This document shows positions 11,211 to 24,687 of a stretch of 64,000 nt of DNA, piece by piece; position 1 is the stretch's first letter, and every line of letters starts with the position of its first letter. The translations under genes and the position numbers were made by a program. The notes beneath the pieces were generated by a model. It saw nothing but the letters and a program-made list of their open reading frames with translations. It was not told where the DNA came from and searched no databases. Source of the DNA: Oasisia sp. SBJ-2009 (Eukaryota > Annelida > Polychaeta > Sabellida > Siboglinidae); the NCBI GenBank assembly GCA_964017155.1, contig OZ024861.1, positions 14,971,389-15,035,388 on the forward strand. Reading direction: 5' to 3'.

Positions 11211-13452
11211 GCGCTAGCTTATTTCGCAATAAGGTACACACATAGGACTACAGTTGTATTATGGTACGACGGCCTATGCGACATTCGGGTACTTTTTATG
11301 CACGATGCAAGTCAATGTGCGTGGCGTATAACACCGATAAGATTCAACAATGCCAGACTCTCTCCATTGATTTTTAGACCAAATATATCAGGCCTGCTGC
11401 GTCCGCGCGTATTAAAACCACTGCACTACCCTACCCGCGCCTCTTGTAATGAAGTTTCAAACCTAGGAGCAATTGAGGTTGGCTTGCATTCTGCGCAAGT
11501 GCCTAATTCTTGTCGGAAATGGAACAGAATATTCATAGTCGTGTTCTCATTCACAGTACACTGTATATGGTGCATACCACTCTTCGATGAGTTGTCTCAA
11601 AGTCTCAAGCAGCTTTCCACCTATGCCTAGGCAAATAGACGTTTGGACAGTATCTAATTTCACATTCGTACTGCTGAGCTTCAAACTACTACACTCAACG
11701 ACAGAAATTCCCTTCACTGTGTTGGCAATCTACTCTCTGCGATCTGGAACTCTAAAACGTCTTAACGGCGACGCCACGAGGGCTGTATGCAGGCTGCGCA
11801 TAAATGTATCTGAAGCATTATATGCCATTCCATGCGATAAAAGACGTTCGTTCGCATACAGTCTAGATTTACTATGTAGTGTAATACGCTTTGTAGGACG
11901 TACAGTGTGTGTAGCTAGCTCAACATCAATGATTATATGATGCGACCATTGCCTGTTAGTTGCTTTTTGGTTTCGTTTTCATATTGAACTGGCGACATGT
12001 CTGCTCTTTGGTTTCAGGTCTTCCTATTTGAGACCGACGTGTGAGCGACACAGACCGTCTGAGAATGAGACGCGCGAGTAGTGATGAACCCCACGCATGT
12101 CTAGTATATCACTTCGTAGTTGTCTGGGTAGTTTGGAACAACCCTTGGTTTCTCGTATGGCTCTTCGCCATCGCTGTTATGTCTAGCCGTTGGCGTTACC
12201 TGTTTGTCGGCACAGCGCTCATGACACGGCCAAAGAGCTGGCCTGTTGGCACTGATCACTGTAGCATATGCTGTTGTTTCCAAGGCAATGTAACAACATA
12301 TGCATTCGAACTCCGTCACTACCTAGATACAAATCTGCGTGCCGAGATATGTGTGACTGCAATAAATATGGGTCTCAAAACATTGAATGATCTCTACACT
12401 TGTCTTTCAAGGAAGACATGTCAAATGCGTACCCTTGAGTTACACTATTGCAAAGAAAGAGGCACTTGTGTAGGTTGCCTTGGCATGCTGATTCCTAAGT
12501 ATGCTGTTTCCAGTCGAGATGAATGCGTTGTGCTTGGTGTTATGACGGTCAAAGAATCATCTACTCACCTGTATTGAGTGGGTGTATGTGTACAAGCGAT
12601 AATGTGTGTGGCATTCGCCGCGCGAATGGTGCTTATGCATATCAGTTTTAATATACTTTCCGCGGTGCGATCCCGGCCTCTTACACAAGTTTCGTTTCAT
12701 GTGCATTATTTTGCATCATATTTTGACATTGCGTATCTTGAAATACATCATATAGCGTGAACAATAGCTCGATCAATCGTCTGAGTAAAACGTTTCGATT
12801 GTGAGAACTGCAACATCAAAACAAATGTCCACTCGCACTAGCTGTGATATATGTATCGATGTCATGCTATCGTTGATTTGATTCTCCCAGTGATCGGCCT
12901 ACATCATCATCTACCTCAACATGTTATATAAAAAAATTACTTGATAAAAACAACGCTTCACCCACTGTCGAATGACTGTTCCGCTTCGCCAATCTTCACA
13001 TCATCGGGCCTGGTCGGTCAGTAATGCTGCCAGAAGTATTCGGCCACGTGTCGCTGTATCTTCACCGGGCGCAGACACCTGAGAAAAAACAATAAAACAG
13101 CGTTACAATGAGCACGGTGTCTAACAAAATTGAAAACAGCAGGCTCAATGCTTACATATGTCCACATTCCTTCACCCCACTGGCGTCAAAGACGCAAATC
13201 CCACCGCGATGCGGTCGAGATTACACTAAAGAAACTGGCATCTGTCGCCAGCATTCGGCTGCGCAGCAAAGTAATGGCGGCAAACCGGAAGACGCGCCAC
13301 AACAATACCGTGACGTCACGACATTACGGCAGACGTGCCATTTTTGTTCCCGGAGACGTCAAATTTCAAGATGGCAACGCCTTTGATCTAAGCAAACTGG
13401 GGGGGGGAGGCGCTTTCTTCCACGTTTACTTCGTTCTTTCAATGTTTTACTT
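11211..13452. repeat. Array unit 6 (mosaic)
   Basis: 2242 bases. The front is of unit 1/2 type (GGCCTATGCG, ATAGTCGTG, GCATAAATG). The back is of unit 7 type (CATCATC, GCTTCGCC). Private changes include AGAAATTCCC near 11703, ACAGTGTGTG near 11904, GCGCAGC near 13264 and TTTTTGTTCC near 13342. ATGGCAACG replaces ATGGCGACG in the promoter-like module. G-run of 9 (13399-13407). Confidence 0.95.
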
Positions 13453-15697
13453 GCGCTAGCTTATTTCGCAATAAGGTACACACATAGGACTACAGTTGTA
13501 TTATGGTACGACGGCCTGTGCGACATTCGGGTACTTTTTATGCACGATGCAAGTCAATGTGCGTGGCGTATAACACCGATTAGATTCAACAATGCCAGAC
13601 TCTCTCCATTGATTTGTAGACCAAATATATCAGGCCTGCTGCGTCCGCGCGTATTAAAACCACTGCACTACCCTACCCGCGCCTCTTGTAATGAAGTTTC
13701 AAACCTAGGAGCAATTGAGGTTGGCTTGCATTCTGCGCAAGTGCCTAATTCTTGTCGGAAATGGAACAGAATATTCATATTCGTGTTCTCATTCACAGTA
13801 CACTGTATATGGTGCATACCACTCTTCGATGAGTTGTCTCAAAGTCTCAAGCAGCTTTCCACCTATGCCTAGGCAAATAGACGTTTGGACAGTATCTAAT
13901 TTCACATTCGTACTGCTGAGCTTCAAACTACTACACTCAACGACAGAAGTTCCCTTCACTGTGTTGGCAATCTACTCTCTGCGATCTGGAACTCTAAAAC
14001 GTCTTAACGGCGACGCCACGAGGGCTGTATGCAGGCTGCGCATATATGTATCTGAAGCATTATATGCCATTCCATGCGATAGAAGACGTTCGTTCGCATA
14101 CAGTCTAGATTTACTCTGTAGTGTAATACGCTTTGTAGGACGTACATTGTGTGTAGCTAGCTCAACATCAATGATTATATGATGCGACCATTGCCTGTTA
14201 GTTGCTTTGTGGTTTCGTTTTCATATTGAACTGGCGACATGTCTGCTCTTTGGTTTCAGGTCTTCCTATTTGAGACCGACGTGTGAGCGACACAGACCGT
14301 CTGAGAATGAGACGCGCGAGTAGTGATGAACCCCACGCATATCTAATATATCACTTCGTAGTTGTCTGGGTAGTTTGGAACAACCCTTGGTTTCTCGTAT
14401 GGCTCTTCGCCATCGCTGTTATGTCTAGCCGTTGGCGTTACCTGTTTGTCGGCACAGCGCTCATGACACGGCCAAAGAGCTGGCCTGTTGGCACTGATCA
14501 CTGTAGCATTTGCTATTGTTTCCAAGGCAATGTAACAACATATGCATTCGAACTCCGTCACTACCTAGATACAAATCTGCGTGCCGAGATATGTGTGACT
14601 GCAATAAATATGGGTCTCAAAACATTGAATGATCTCTACACTTGTCTTTCAAGGAAGACATGTCAAATGCGTACCCTTGAGTTACACTATTGCAAATAAA
14701 GAGGCACTTGTGTAGGTTGCCTTGGCATGCTGATTCCTAAGTATGCTGTTTCCAGTCGAGATGAATGCGTTGTGCTTGGTGTTATGACGGTCAAAGAATC
14801 ATCTACTCACCTGTATTGAGTGGGTGTATGTGTACAAGCGATAATGTGTGTGGTATTCGCCGCGCGAATGGTGCTTATGCATATCAGTTTTAATATACTT
14901 TCCGCGGTGCGATCCCGGCCTCTTACACAAGTTTCGTTTCACGTGCATTATTTAGCATCATATTTTGACATTGCGTATCTTGAAATACATCATATAGCGT
15001 GAACAATAGCTCGATCAATCGTCTGAGTAAAACGTTTCGATTGTGAGAACTGCAACATCAAAACAAATGTCCACTCGCACTAGCTGTGATATATGTATCG
15101 ATGTCATGCTATCGTTGATTTGATTCTCCCAGTGATCGGCCTACATCATCATCTACCTCAACATGTTATATATAAAAAAAATTACTTGATAAAAACAACG
15201 CTTCACCCACTGTCGAATGACTGTTCCGCTTCGCCAATCATCACATCATCGGGCCTGGTCGGTCAGTAATGCTGCCAGAAGTATTCGGCCACGTGTCGCT
15301 GTATCTTCACCGGGCGCAGACACCTGAGAAAAAACAATAAAACAGCGTAACAATGTGCACGGTGTCTAACAAAATTGAAAACAGCAGGCTCAATGCTTAC
15401 ATATGTCCACATTCCTTCACCCAACTGGCGTCAAAGACGCAAATCCCACCGCGATGCGGTCGAGATTACACTAAAGAAACTGGCATCTGTCGCCAGCATT
15501 CGGCTGCGCGGCAAAGTAATGGCGGCAAACCGGAAGACGCGCCACAACAATACCGTGACGTCACGACATTACGGCAGACGTGCCATTTTCGTTCCCGGAG
15601 ACGTCAAATTTCAAGATGGCGACGCCTTTGATCTAAGCAAACTGGGGGGGGGAGGCGTTTTCTTCCACGTTTACTTCGTTCTTTCAATGTTTTACTT
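13453..15697. repeat. Array unit 7
   Basis: 2245 bases and one of the more diverged copies. It carries TTGTAGACC, GCATATATG, GATAGAAG, ACATTGTGTG, CATATCTAATAT, GCATTTGC, GGTATTCGC, TTTAGCATC and ACCCAACTGG. A TAA at 14697-14699 interrupts the longest open frame. GGCGTTTTC after the G-run (9 G, 15644-15652) recurs only in units 26 and 27. Confidence 0.95.
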
Positions 15698-17947
15698 GCG
15701 CTAGCTTATTTCGCAATAAGGTACAACATAGGACTACAGTTGTATTATGGTACGACGGCCTGTGCGACATTCGGTTAATTTTTATGCACGATGCAAGTCA
15801 ATGTGCGTGGCGTATAACACCGATTAGATTCAACAATGCCAGAGTCTCTCCATTGATTTTTAGACCAAATATATCAGACCTGCTGCGTCCGCGCGTATTA
15901 AAACCACTGCACTACCCTACCCGCGCCTCTTGTAATGAAGTTTCAAACCTAGGAGCAATTGAGGTTGGCTTGCATTCTGCGCAAGTGCCTAATTCTTGTC
16001 GGAAATGGAACAGAATATTCATATTCGTGTTCTCATTCACAGTACACTGTATATGGTGCATACCACTCTTCGATGAGTTGTCTCAAAGTCTCAAGCAGCT
16101 TTCCACCTATGCCTAGGCAAATAGACGTTTGGACAGTATATAATTTCACATTCGTACTGCTGAGCTTCAAACTACTACACTCAACGACAGAAGTTCCCTT
16201 CACTGTGTTGGCAATCTACTCTCTGCGATCTGGAACTCTAAAACGTCTTAACGGCGACGCCACGAGGGCTGTATGCAGGCTGCGCATATATGTATCTGAA
16301 GCATTATATGCCATTCCATGCGATAAAAGACGTTCGTTCGCATACACTCTAGATTTACTCTGTAGTGTAATACGCTTTGTAGGACGTACAATGTGTGTAG
16401 CTAGCTCAACATCAATGATTATATGATGCGACCATTGCCTGTTAGTTGCTTTGTGGTTTCGTTTTCATATTGAACTGGCGACATGTCTGCTCTTTGGTTT
16501 CAGGTCTTCCTATTTGAGACCGACGTGTGAGCGACACAGACCGTCTGAGAATGAGACGCGCGAGTAGTGATGAACCCCACGCATGTCTAGTATATCACTT
16601 CGTAGTTGTCTGGGTAGTTTGGAACAACCCTTGGTTTCTCGTATGGCTCTTCGCCATCGCTGTTATGTCTAGCCGTTGGCGTTACCTGTTTGTCGGCACA
16701 GCGCTCATGACACGGCCAAAGAGCTGGCCTGTTGGCACTGATCACTGTAGCATATGCTATTGTTTCCAAGGCAATGTAACAACATATGCATTCGAACTCC
16801 GTCACTACCTAGATACAAATCTGCGTGCCGAGATATGTGTGACTGCAATAAATATGGGTCTCAAAACATCGAATGATCCTCTACACTTGTCTTTGAAGGA
16901 AGACATGTCAAATGCGTACCCTTGAGTTACACTATTGCAAAGAAAGAGGCACTTGTGTAGGTTGCCTTGGCATGCTGATTCCTAAGTATGCTGTTTCCAG
17001 TCGAGATGAATGCGTTGTGCTTGGTGTCATGACGGTCAAAGAATCATCTACTCACCTGTATTGAGTGGGTGTATGTGTACAAGCGATAATGTGTGTGGCA
17101 TTCGCCGCGCGAATGGTGCTTATGCATATCAGTTTTAATATACTTTCCGCGGTGCGATCCCGGCCTCTTACACAAGTTTCGTTTCATGTGCATTATTTTG
17201 CATCATATTTTGACATTGCGTATCTTGAAATACATCATATAGCGTGAACAATAGCTCGATCAATCGTCTGAGTAAAACGTTTCGATTGTGAGAACTGCAA
17301 CATCAAAACTAATGTCCACTCGCACTAGCTGTGATATATGTATCGATGTCATGCTATCGTTGATTTGATTCTCCCAGTGATCGGCCTACATCATCATCTA
17401 CCTCAACATGTTATATAAAAAAAATAACTTGATAAAAACAACGCTTCACCCACTGTCGAATGACTGTTCCGCGTCGCCAATCTTCACATCATCGGGCCTG
17501 GTCGGTCAGTAATGCTGCCAGAAGTATTCGGCCACGTGTCGCTGTATCTTCACCGGGCGCAGACACCTGACAAAAAACAATAAAACAGCGTTACAATGTG
17601 CACGGTGTCTAACAAAATTGAAAACAGCAGGCTCAATGCTTACATATGTCCACATTCCTTCACCCCACTGGCGTCAAAGAAGCAAATCCCACCGCGATGC
17701 GGTCGAGATTACATTAAAGAAACTGGCATTTGTCGCCAGCATTCGGCTGCGTGGCAAAGTAATGGCGGCAAACCGGAAGACGCGCCACAACAATACCGTG
17801 ACGTCACGACATTACGGCAGACGTGCCATTTTCGTTCCCGGCGACGTCAAATTTCAAGATGGCGACGCCTTTGATATAAGCAAACTGGGGGGGGGGGGAG
17901 GGAGGCGGTTTCTTCCACGTTTACTTCGTTCTTTCAATGTTTTACTT
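15698..17947. repeat. Array unit 8 (mosaic, longest)
   Basis: 2250 bases. The front shares TAATTTTTATG and CAGACCTG with units 26-28. The back shares TTACATTAAAG, GCATTTGTCG and GCGTGGC with units 9, 11 and 13. Private changes are a one-base deletion in GTACAACATAGG and an inserted C near 16878 that shifts the longest frame. It is the first unit with TTTGAAGG, which creates a TGA. G-run of 12 (17887-17898) followed by AGGGAGGCGG. Confidence 0.95.
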
Positions 17948-20195
17948 GCGCTAGCTTATTTCGCAATAAGGTACACACATAGGACTACAGTTGTATTATG
18001 GTACGACGGCCTATGCGACATTCGGGTACTTTTTATGCACGATGCAAGTCAATGTGCGTGGCGTATAACACCGATTAGATTCAACAATGCCAGACTCTCT
18101 CCATTGATTTTTAGACCAAATATATCAGGCCTGCTGCGTCCGCGCGTATTAAAACCACTGCACTACCCTACCCGCGCCTGTTGTAATGAAGTTTCAAACC
18201 TAGGAGCAATTGAGGTTGGCTTGCATTCTGCGCAAGTGCCTAATTCTTGTCGGAAATGGAACAGAATATTCATAGTCGTGTTCTCATTCACAGTACACTG
18301 TATATGGTGCATACCACTCTTCGATGAGTTGTCTCAAAGTCTCAAGCAGCTTTCCACCTATGCCTAGGCAAATAGACGTTTGGACAGTATCTAATTTCAC
18401 ATTCGTACTGCTGAGCTTCAAACTACTACACTCAACGACAGAAGTTCCCTTCACTGTGTTGGCAATCTACTCTCTGCGATCTGGAACTCTAAAACGTGTT
18501 AACGGCGACGCCACGAGGGCTGTGTGCAGGCTGCGCATAGATGTATCTGAAGCATTATATGCCATTCCATGCGATAAAAGACGTTCGTTCGCATACAGTC
18601 TAGATTTACTCTGTAGTGTAATACGCTTTGTAGGACGTACAATGTGTGTAGCTAGCTCAACATCAATGATTATATGATGCGACCATTGCCTGTTAGTTGC
18701 TTTGTGGTTTCGTTTTCATATTGAACTGGCGACATGTCTGCTCTTTGGTTTCAGGTCTTCCTATTTGAGACCGACGTGTGAGCGACACAGACCGTCTGAG
18801 AATGAGACGCGCGAGTAGTGATGAACCCCACGCATGTCTAGTATATCACTTCGTAGTTGTCTGGGTAGTTTGGAACAACCCTTGGTTTCTCGTATGGCTC
18901 TTCGCCATCGCTGTTATGTCTAGCCGTTGGCGTTACCTGTTTGTCGGCACAGCGCTCATGACACGGCCAAAGAGCTGGCCTGTTGGCACTGATCACTGTA
19001 GCATATGCTATTGTTTCCAAGGCAATGTAACAACATATGCATTCGAACTCCGTCACTACCTAGATACAAATCTGCGTGCCGTGATATGTGTGACTGCAAT
19101 AAATATGGGTCTCAAAACATCGAATGATCTCTACACTTGTCTTTGAAGGAAGACATGTCAAATGCGTACCCTTGAGTTACACTATTGCAAAGAAAGAGGC
19201 ACTTGTGTAGGTTGCCTTGGCATGCTGATTCCTAAGTATGCTGTTTCCAGTCGAGATGAATGCGTTGTGCTTGGTGTCATGACGGTCAAAGAATCATCTA
19301 CTCACCTGTATTGAGTGGGTGTATGTGTACAAGCGATAATGTGTGTGGCATTCGCCGCGCGAATGGTGCTTATGCATATCAGTTTTAATATACTTTCCGC
19401 GGTGCGATCCCGGCCTCTTACACAAGTTTCGTTTCATGTGCATTATTTTGCATCATATTTTGACATTGCGTATCTTGAAATACATCATATAGCGTGAACA
19501 ATAGCTCGATCAATCGTCTGAGTAAAACGTTTCGATTGTGAGAACTGCAACATCAAAACTAATGTCCACTCGCACTAGCTGTGATATATGTATCGATGTC
19601 ATGCTATCGTTGATTTGATTCTCCCAGTGATCGGCCTACATTATCATCTACCTCAACATGTTATATAACAAAAATAACTTGATAAAAACAACGCTTCACC
19701 CACTGTCGAATGACTGTTCCGCGTCGCCAATCTTCACATCATCGGGCCTGGTCGGTCAGTAATGCTGCCAGAAGTATTCGGCCACGTGTCGCTGTATCTT
19801 CACCGGGCGCAGACACCTGACAAAAAACAATAAAACAGCGTTACAATGTGCACGGTGTCTAACAAAATTGAAAACAGCAGGCTCAATGCTTACATATGTC
19901 CACATTCCTTCACCCCACTGGCGTCAAAGAAGCAAATCCCACCGCGATGCGGTCGAGATTACATTAAAGAAACTGGCATTTGTCGCCAGCATTCGGCTGC
20001 GTGGCAAAGCAATGGCGGCAAACCGGAAGACGCGCCACAACAATACCGTGACGTCACGACATTACGGCAGACGTGCCATTTTCGTTCCCGGCGACGTCAA
20101 ATTTCAAGATGGCGACGCCTTTGATATAAGCAAACTGGGGGGGGGGAGGGAGGCGGTTTCTTCCACGTTTACTTCGTTCTTTCAATGTTTTACTT
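17948..20195. repeat. Array unit 9
   Basis: 2248 bases. Introduces GCGCCTGTTG, AACGTGTTAACGG, CTGTGTGCAGG and GCCGTGATATG, shared with units 10, 12 and 14. The back carries TATATAACAAAAATAAC and GACAAAAAAC, and GCAAAGCAATGG near 20008 is shared with the ends of units 11 and 13. G-run of 10 (20137-20146) followed by AGGGAGGCGG. Confidence 0.95.
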
Positions 20196-22440
20196 GCGCT
20201 AGCTTATTTCGCAATAAGGTACACACATAGGACTACAGTTGTATTATGGTACGACGGCCTATGCGACATTCGGGTACTTTTTATGCACGATGCAAGTCAA
20301 TGTGCGTGGCGTATAACACCGATTAGATTCAACAATGCCAGACTCTCTCCATTGATTTTTAGACCAAATATATCAGGCCTGCTGCGTCCGCGCGTATTAA
20401 AACCACTGCACTACCCTACCCGCGCCTGTTGTAATGAAGTTTCAAACCTAGGAGCAATTGAGGTTGGCTTGCATTCTGCGCAAGTGCCTAATTCTTGTCG
20501 GAAATGGAACAGAATATTCATAGTCGTGTTCTCATTCACAGTACACTGTATATGGTGCATACCACTCTTCGATGAGTTGTCTCAAAGTCTCAAGCAGCTT
20601 TCCACCTATGCCTAGGCAAATAGACGTTTGGACAGTATCTAATTTCACATTCGTACTGCTGAGCTTCAAACTACTACACTCAACGACAGAAGTTCCCTTC
20701 ACTGTGTTGGCAATCTACTCTCTGCGATCTGGAACTCTAAAACGTGTTAACGGCGACGCCACGAGGGCTGTGTGCAGGCTGCGCATAGATGTATCTGAAG
20801 CATTATATGCCATTCCATGCGATAAAAGACGTTCGTTCGCATACAGTCTAGATTTACTCTGTAGTGTAATACGCTTTGTAGGACGTACAATGTGTGTAGC
20901 TAGCTCAACATCAATGATTATATGATGCGACCATTGCCTGTTAGTTGCTTTGTGGTTTCGTTTTCATATTGAACTGGCGACATGTCTGCTCTTTGGTTTC
21001 AGGTCTTCCTATTTGAGACCGACGTGTGAGCGACACAGACCGTCTGAGAATGAGACGCGCGAGTAGTGATGAACCCCACGCATGTCTAGTATATCACTTC
21101 GTAGTTGTCTGGGTAGTTTGGAACAACCCTTGGTTTCTCGTATGGCTCTTCGCCATCGCTGTTATGTCTAGCCGTTGGCGTTACCTGTTTGTCGGCACAG
21201 CGCTCATGACACGGCCAAAGAGCTGGCCTGTTGGCACTGATCACTGTAGCATATGCTATTGTTTCCAAGGCAATGTAACAACATATGCATTCGAACTCCG
21301 TCACTACCTAGATACAAATCTGCGTGCCGTGATATGTGTGACTGCAATAAATATGGGTCTCAAAACATCGAATGATCTCTACACTTGTCTTTGAAGGAAG
21401 ACATGTCAAATGCGTACCCTTGAGTTACACTATTGCAAAGAAAGAGGCACTTGTGTAGGTTGCCTTGGCATGCTGATTCCTAAGTATGCTGTTTCCAGTC
21501 GAGATGAATGCGTTGTGCTTGGTGTCATGACGGTCAAAGAATCATCTACTCACCTGTATTGAGTGGGTGTATGTGTACAAGCGATAATGTGTGTGGCATT
21601 CGCCGCGCGAATGGTGCTTATGCATATCAGTTTTAATACACTTTCCGCGGTGCGATCCCGGCCTCTTACACAAGTTTCGTTTCATGTGCATTATTTTGCA
21701 TCATATTTTGACATTGCGTATCTTGAAATACATCATATAGCGTGAACAATAGCTCGATCAATCGTCTGAGTAAAACGTTTCGATTGTGAGAACTGCAACA
21801 TCAAAACTAATGTCCACTCGCACTAGCTGTGATATATGTATCGATGTCATGCTATCGTTGATTTGATTCTCCCAGTGATCGGCCTACATTATCATCTACC
21901 TCAACATGTTATATAACAAAAATAACTTGATAAAAACAACGCTTCACCCACTGTCGAATGACTGTTCCGCGTCGCCAATCTTCACATCATCGGGCCTGGT
22001 CGGTCAGTAATGCTGCCAGAAGTATTCGGCCACGTGTCGCTGTATCTTCACCGGGCGCAGACACCTGAGAAAAAACAATAAAACAGCGTTACAATGTGCA
22101 CGGTGTCTAACAAAATTGAAAACAGCAGGCTCAATGCTTACATATGTCCACATTCCTTCACCCCACTGGCGTCAAAGACGCAAATCCCACCGCGATGCGG
22201 TCGAGATTACACTAAAGAAACTGGCATCTGTCGCCAGCATTCGGCTGCGCGGCAAAGTAATGGCGGCAAACCGGAAGACGCGCCACAACAATACCGTGAC
22301 GTCACGACATTACGGCAGACGTGCCATTTTCGTTCCCGGCGACGTCAAATTTCAAGATGGCGACGCCTTTGATATAAGCAAACTGGGGGGGGGGGAGGCG
22401 CTTTCTTCCACGTTTACTTCGTTCTTTCAATGTTTTACTT
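20196..22440. repeat. Array unit 10 (first half of dimer A)
   Basis: 2245 bases. The front matches unit 9, with AATACACTTTCC near 21638 shared only with unit 12. The back switches to GAGAAAAAAC, AAGACGCAAATC and TTACACTAAAG. G-run of 11 (22385-22395) followed by AGGCGC. Confidence 0.95.
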
Positions 22441-24687
22441 GCGCTAGCTTATTTCGCAATAAGGTACACACATAGGACTACAGTTGTATTATGGTACGAC
22501 GGCCTGTGCGACATTCGGGTACTTGTTATGCACGATGCAAGTAAATGTGCGTGGCGTATAACACCGATTAGATTCAACAATGCCAGACTCTCTCCATTGA
22601 TTTGTAGACCAAATATATCAGGCCTGCTGCGTCCGCGCGTATTAAAACCACTGCACTACCCTACCCGCGCCTCTTGTAATGAAGTTTCAAACCTAGGAGC
22701 AATTGAGGTTGGCTTGCATTCTGCGCAAGTCCCTAATTCTTGTCGGAAATGGAACAGAATATTCATATTCGTGTTCTCATTCACAGTACACTGTATATGG
22801 TGCATACCACTCTTCGATGAGTTGTCTCAAAGTCTCAAGCAGCTTTCCACCTATGCCTAGGCAAATAGACGTTTGGACAGTATCTAATTTCACATTCGTA
22901 CTGCTGAGCTTCAAACTACTACACTCAACGACAGAAGTTCCCTTCACTGTGTTGGCAATCTACTCTCTGCGATCTGGAACTCTAAAACGTCTTAACGGCG
23001 ACGCCACGAGGGCTGTATGCAGGCTGCGCATAGATGTATCTGAAGCATTATATGCCATTCCATGCGATAAAAGACGTTCGTTCGCATACAGTCTAGATTT
23101 ACTCTGTAGTGTAATACGCTTTGTAGGACGTACAATGTGTGTAGCTAGCTCAACATCAATGATTATATGATGCGACCATTGCCTGTTAGTTGCTTTGTGG
23201 TTTCGTTTTCATATTGAACTGGCGACATGTCTGCTCTTTGGTTTCAGGTCTTCCTATTTGAGACCGACGTGTGAGCGACACAGACCGTCTGAGAATGAGA
23301 CGCGCGAGTAGTGATGAACCCCACGCATGTCTAGTATATCACTTCGTAGTTGTCTGGGTAGTTTGGAACAACCCTTGGTTTCTCGTATGGCTCTTCGCCA
23401 TCGCTGTTATGTCTAGCCGTTGGCGTTACCTGTTTGTCGGCACAGCGCTCATGACACGGCCAAAGAGCTGGCCTGTTGGCACTGATCACTGTAGCATATG
23501 CTATTTTTTCCAAGGCAATGTAACAACATATGCATTCGAACTCCGTCACTACCTAGATACAAATCTGCGTGCCGTGATATGTGTGACTGCAATAAATATA
23601 GGTCTCAAAACATCGAATGATCTCTACACTTGTCTTTGAAGGAAGACATGTCAAATGCGTACCCTTGAGTTACACTATTGCAAAGAAAGAGGCACTTGTG
23701 TAGGTTGCCTTGGCATGCTGATTCCTAAGTATGCTGTTTCCAGTCGAGATGAATGCGTTGTGCTTGGTGTCATGACGGTCAAAGAATCATCTACTCACCT
23801 GTATTGAGTGGGTGTATGTGTACAAGCGATAATGTGTGTGGCATTCGCCGCGCGAATGGTGCTTATGCATATCAGTTTTAATATACTTTCCGCGGTGCGA
23901 TCCCGGCCTCTTACACAAGTTTCGTTTCATGTGCATTATTTTGCATCATATTTTGACATTGCGTATCTTGAAATACATCATATAGCGTGAACAATAGCTC
24001 GATCAATCGTCTGAGTAAAACGTTTCGATTGTGAGAACTGCAACATCAAAACTAATGTCCACTCGCACTAGCTGTGATACATGTATCGATGTCATGCTAT
24101 CATTGATTTGATTCTCCCAGTGATCGGCCTACATTATCATCTACCTCAACATGTTATATAAAAAAAATAACTTGATAAAAACAACGCTTCACCCACTGTC
24201 GAATGACTGTTCCGCGTCGCCAATCTTCACATAATCGGGCCTGGTCGGTCAGTAATGCTGCCAGAAGTATTCGGCCACGTGTCGCTGTATCTTCACCGGG
24301 CGCAGACACCTGACAAAAAACAATAAAACAGCGTTACAATGTGCACGGTGTCTAACAAAATTGAAAACAGCAGGCTCAATGCTTACATATGTCCACATTC
24401 CTTCACCCCACTGGCGTCAAAGAAGCAAATCCCACCGCGATGCGGTCGAGATTACATTAAAGAAACTGGCATTTGTCGCCAGCATTCGGCTGCGTGGCAA
24501 AGCAATGGCGGCAAACCGGAAGACGCGCCACAACAATACCGTGACGTCACGACATTACGGCAGACGTGCCATTTTCGTTCCCGGCGACGTCAAATTTCAA
24601 GATGGCGACGCCTTTGATATAAGCAAACTGGGGGGGGGAGGGAGGCGGTTTCTTCCACGTTTACTTCGTTCTTTCAATGTTTTACTT
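22441..24687. repeat. Array unit 11 (second half of dimer A)
   Basis: 2247 bases. Distinctive variants ACTTGTTATG, GCAAGTAAATG, CAAGTCCCTAAT, TATTTTTTCC, AATATAGGTC, GATACATG and CTATCATTG are shared only with unit 13. CACATAATCGG near 24230 is private. G-run of 9 (24630-24638) followed by AGGGAGGCGG. Confidence 0.95.
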
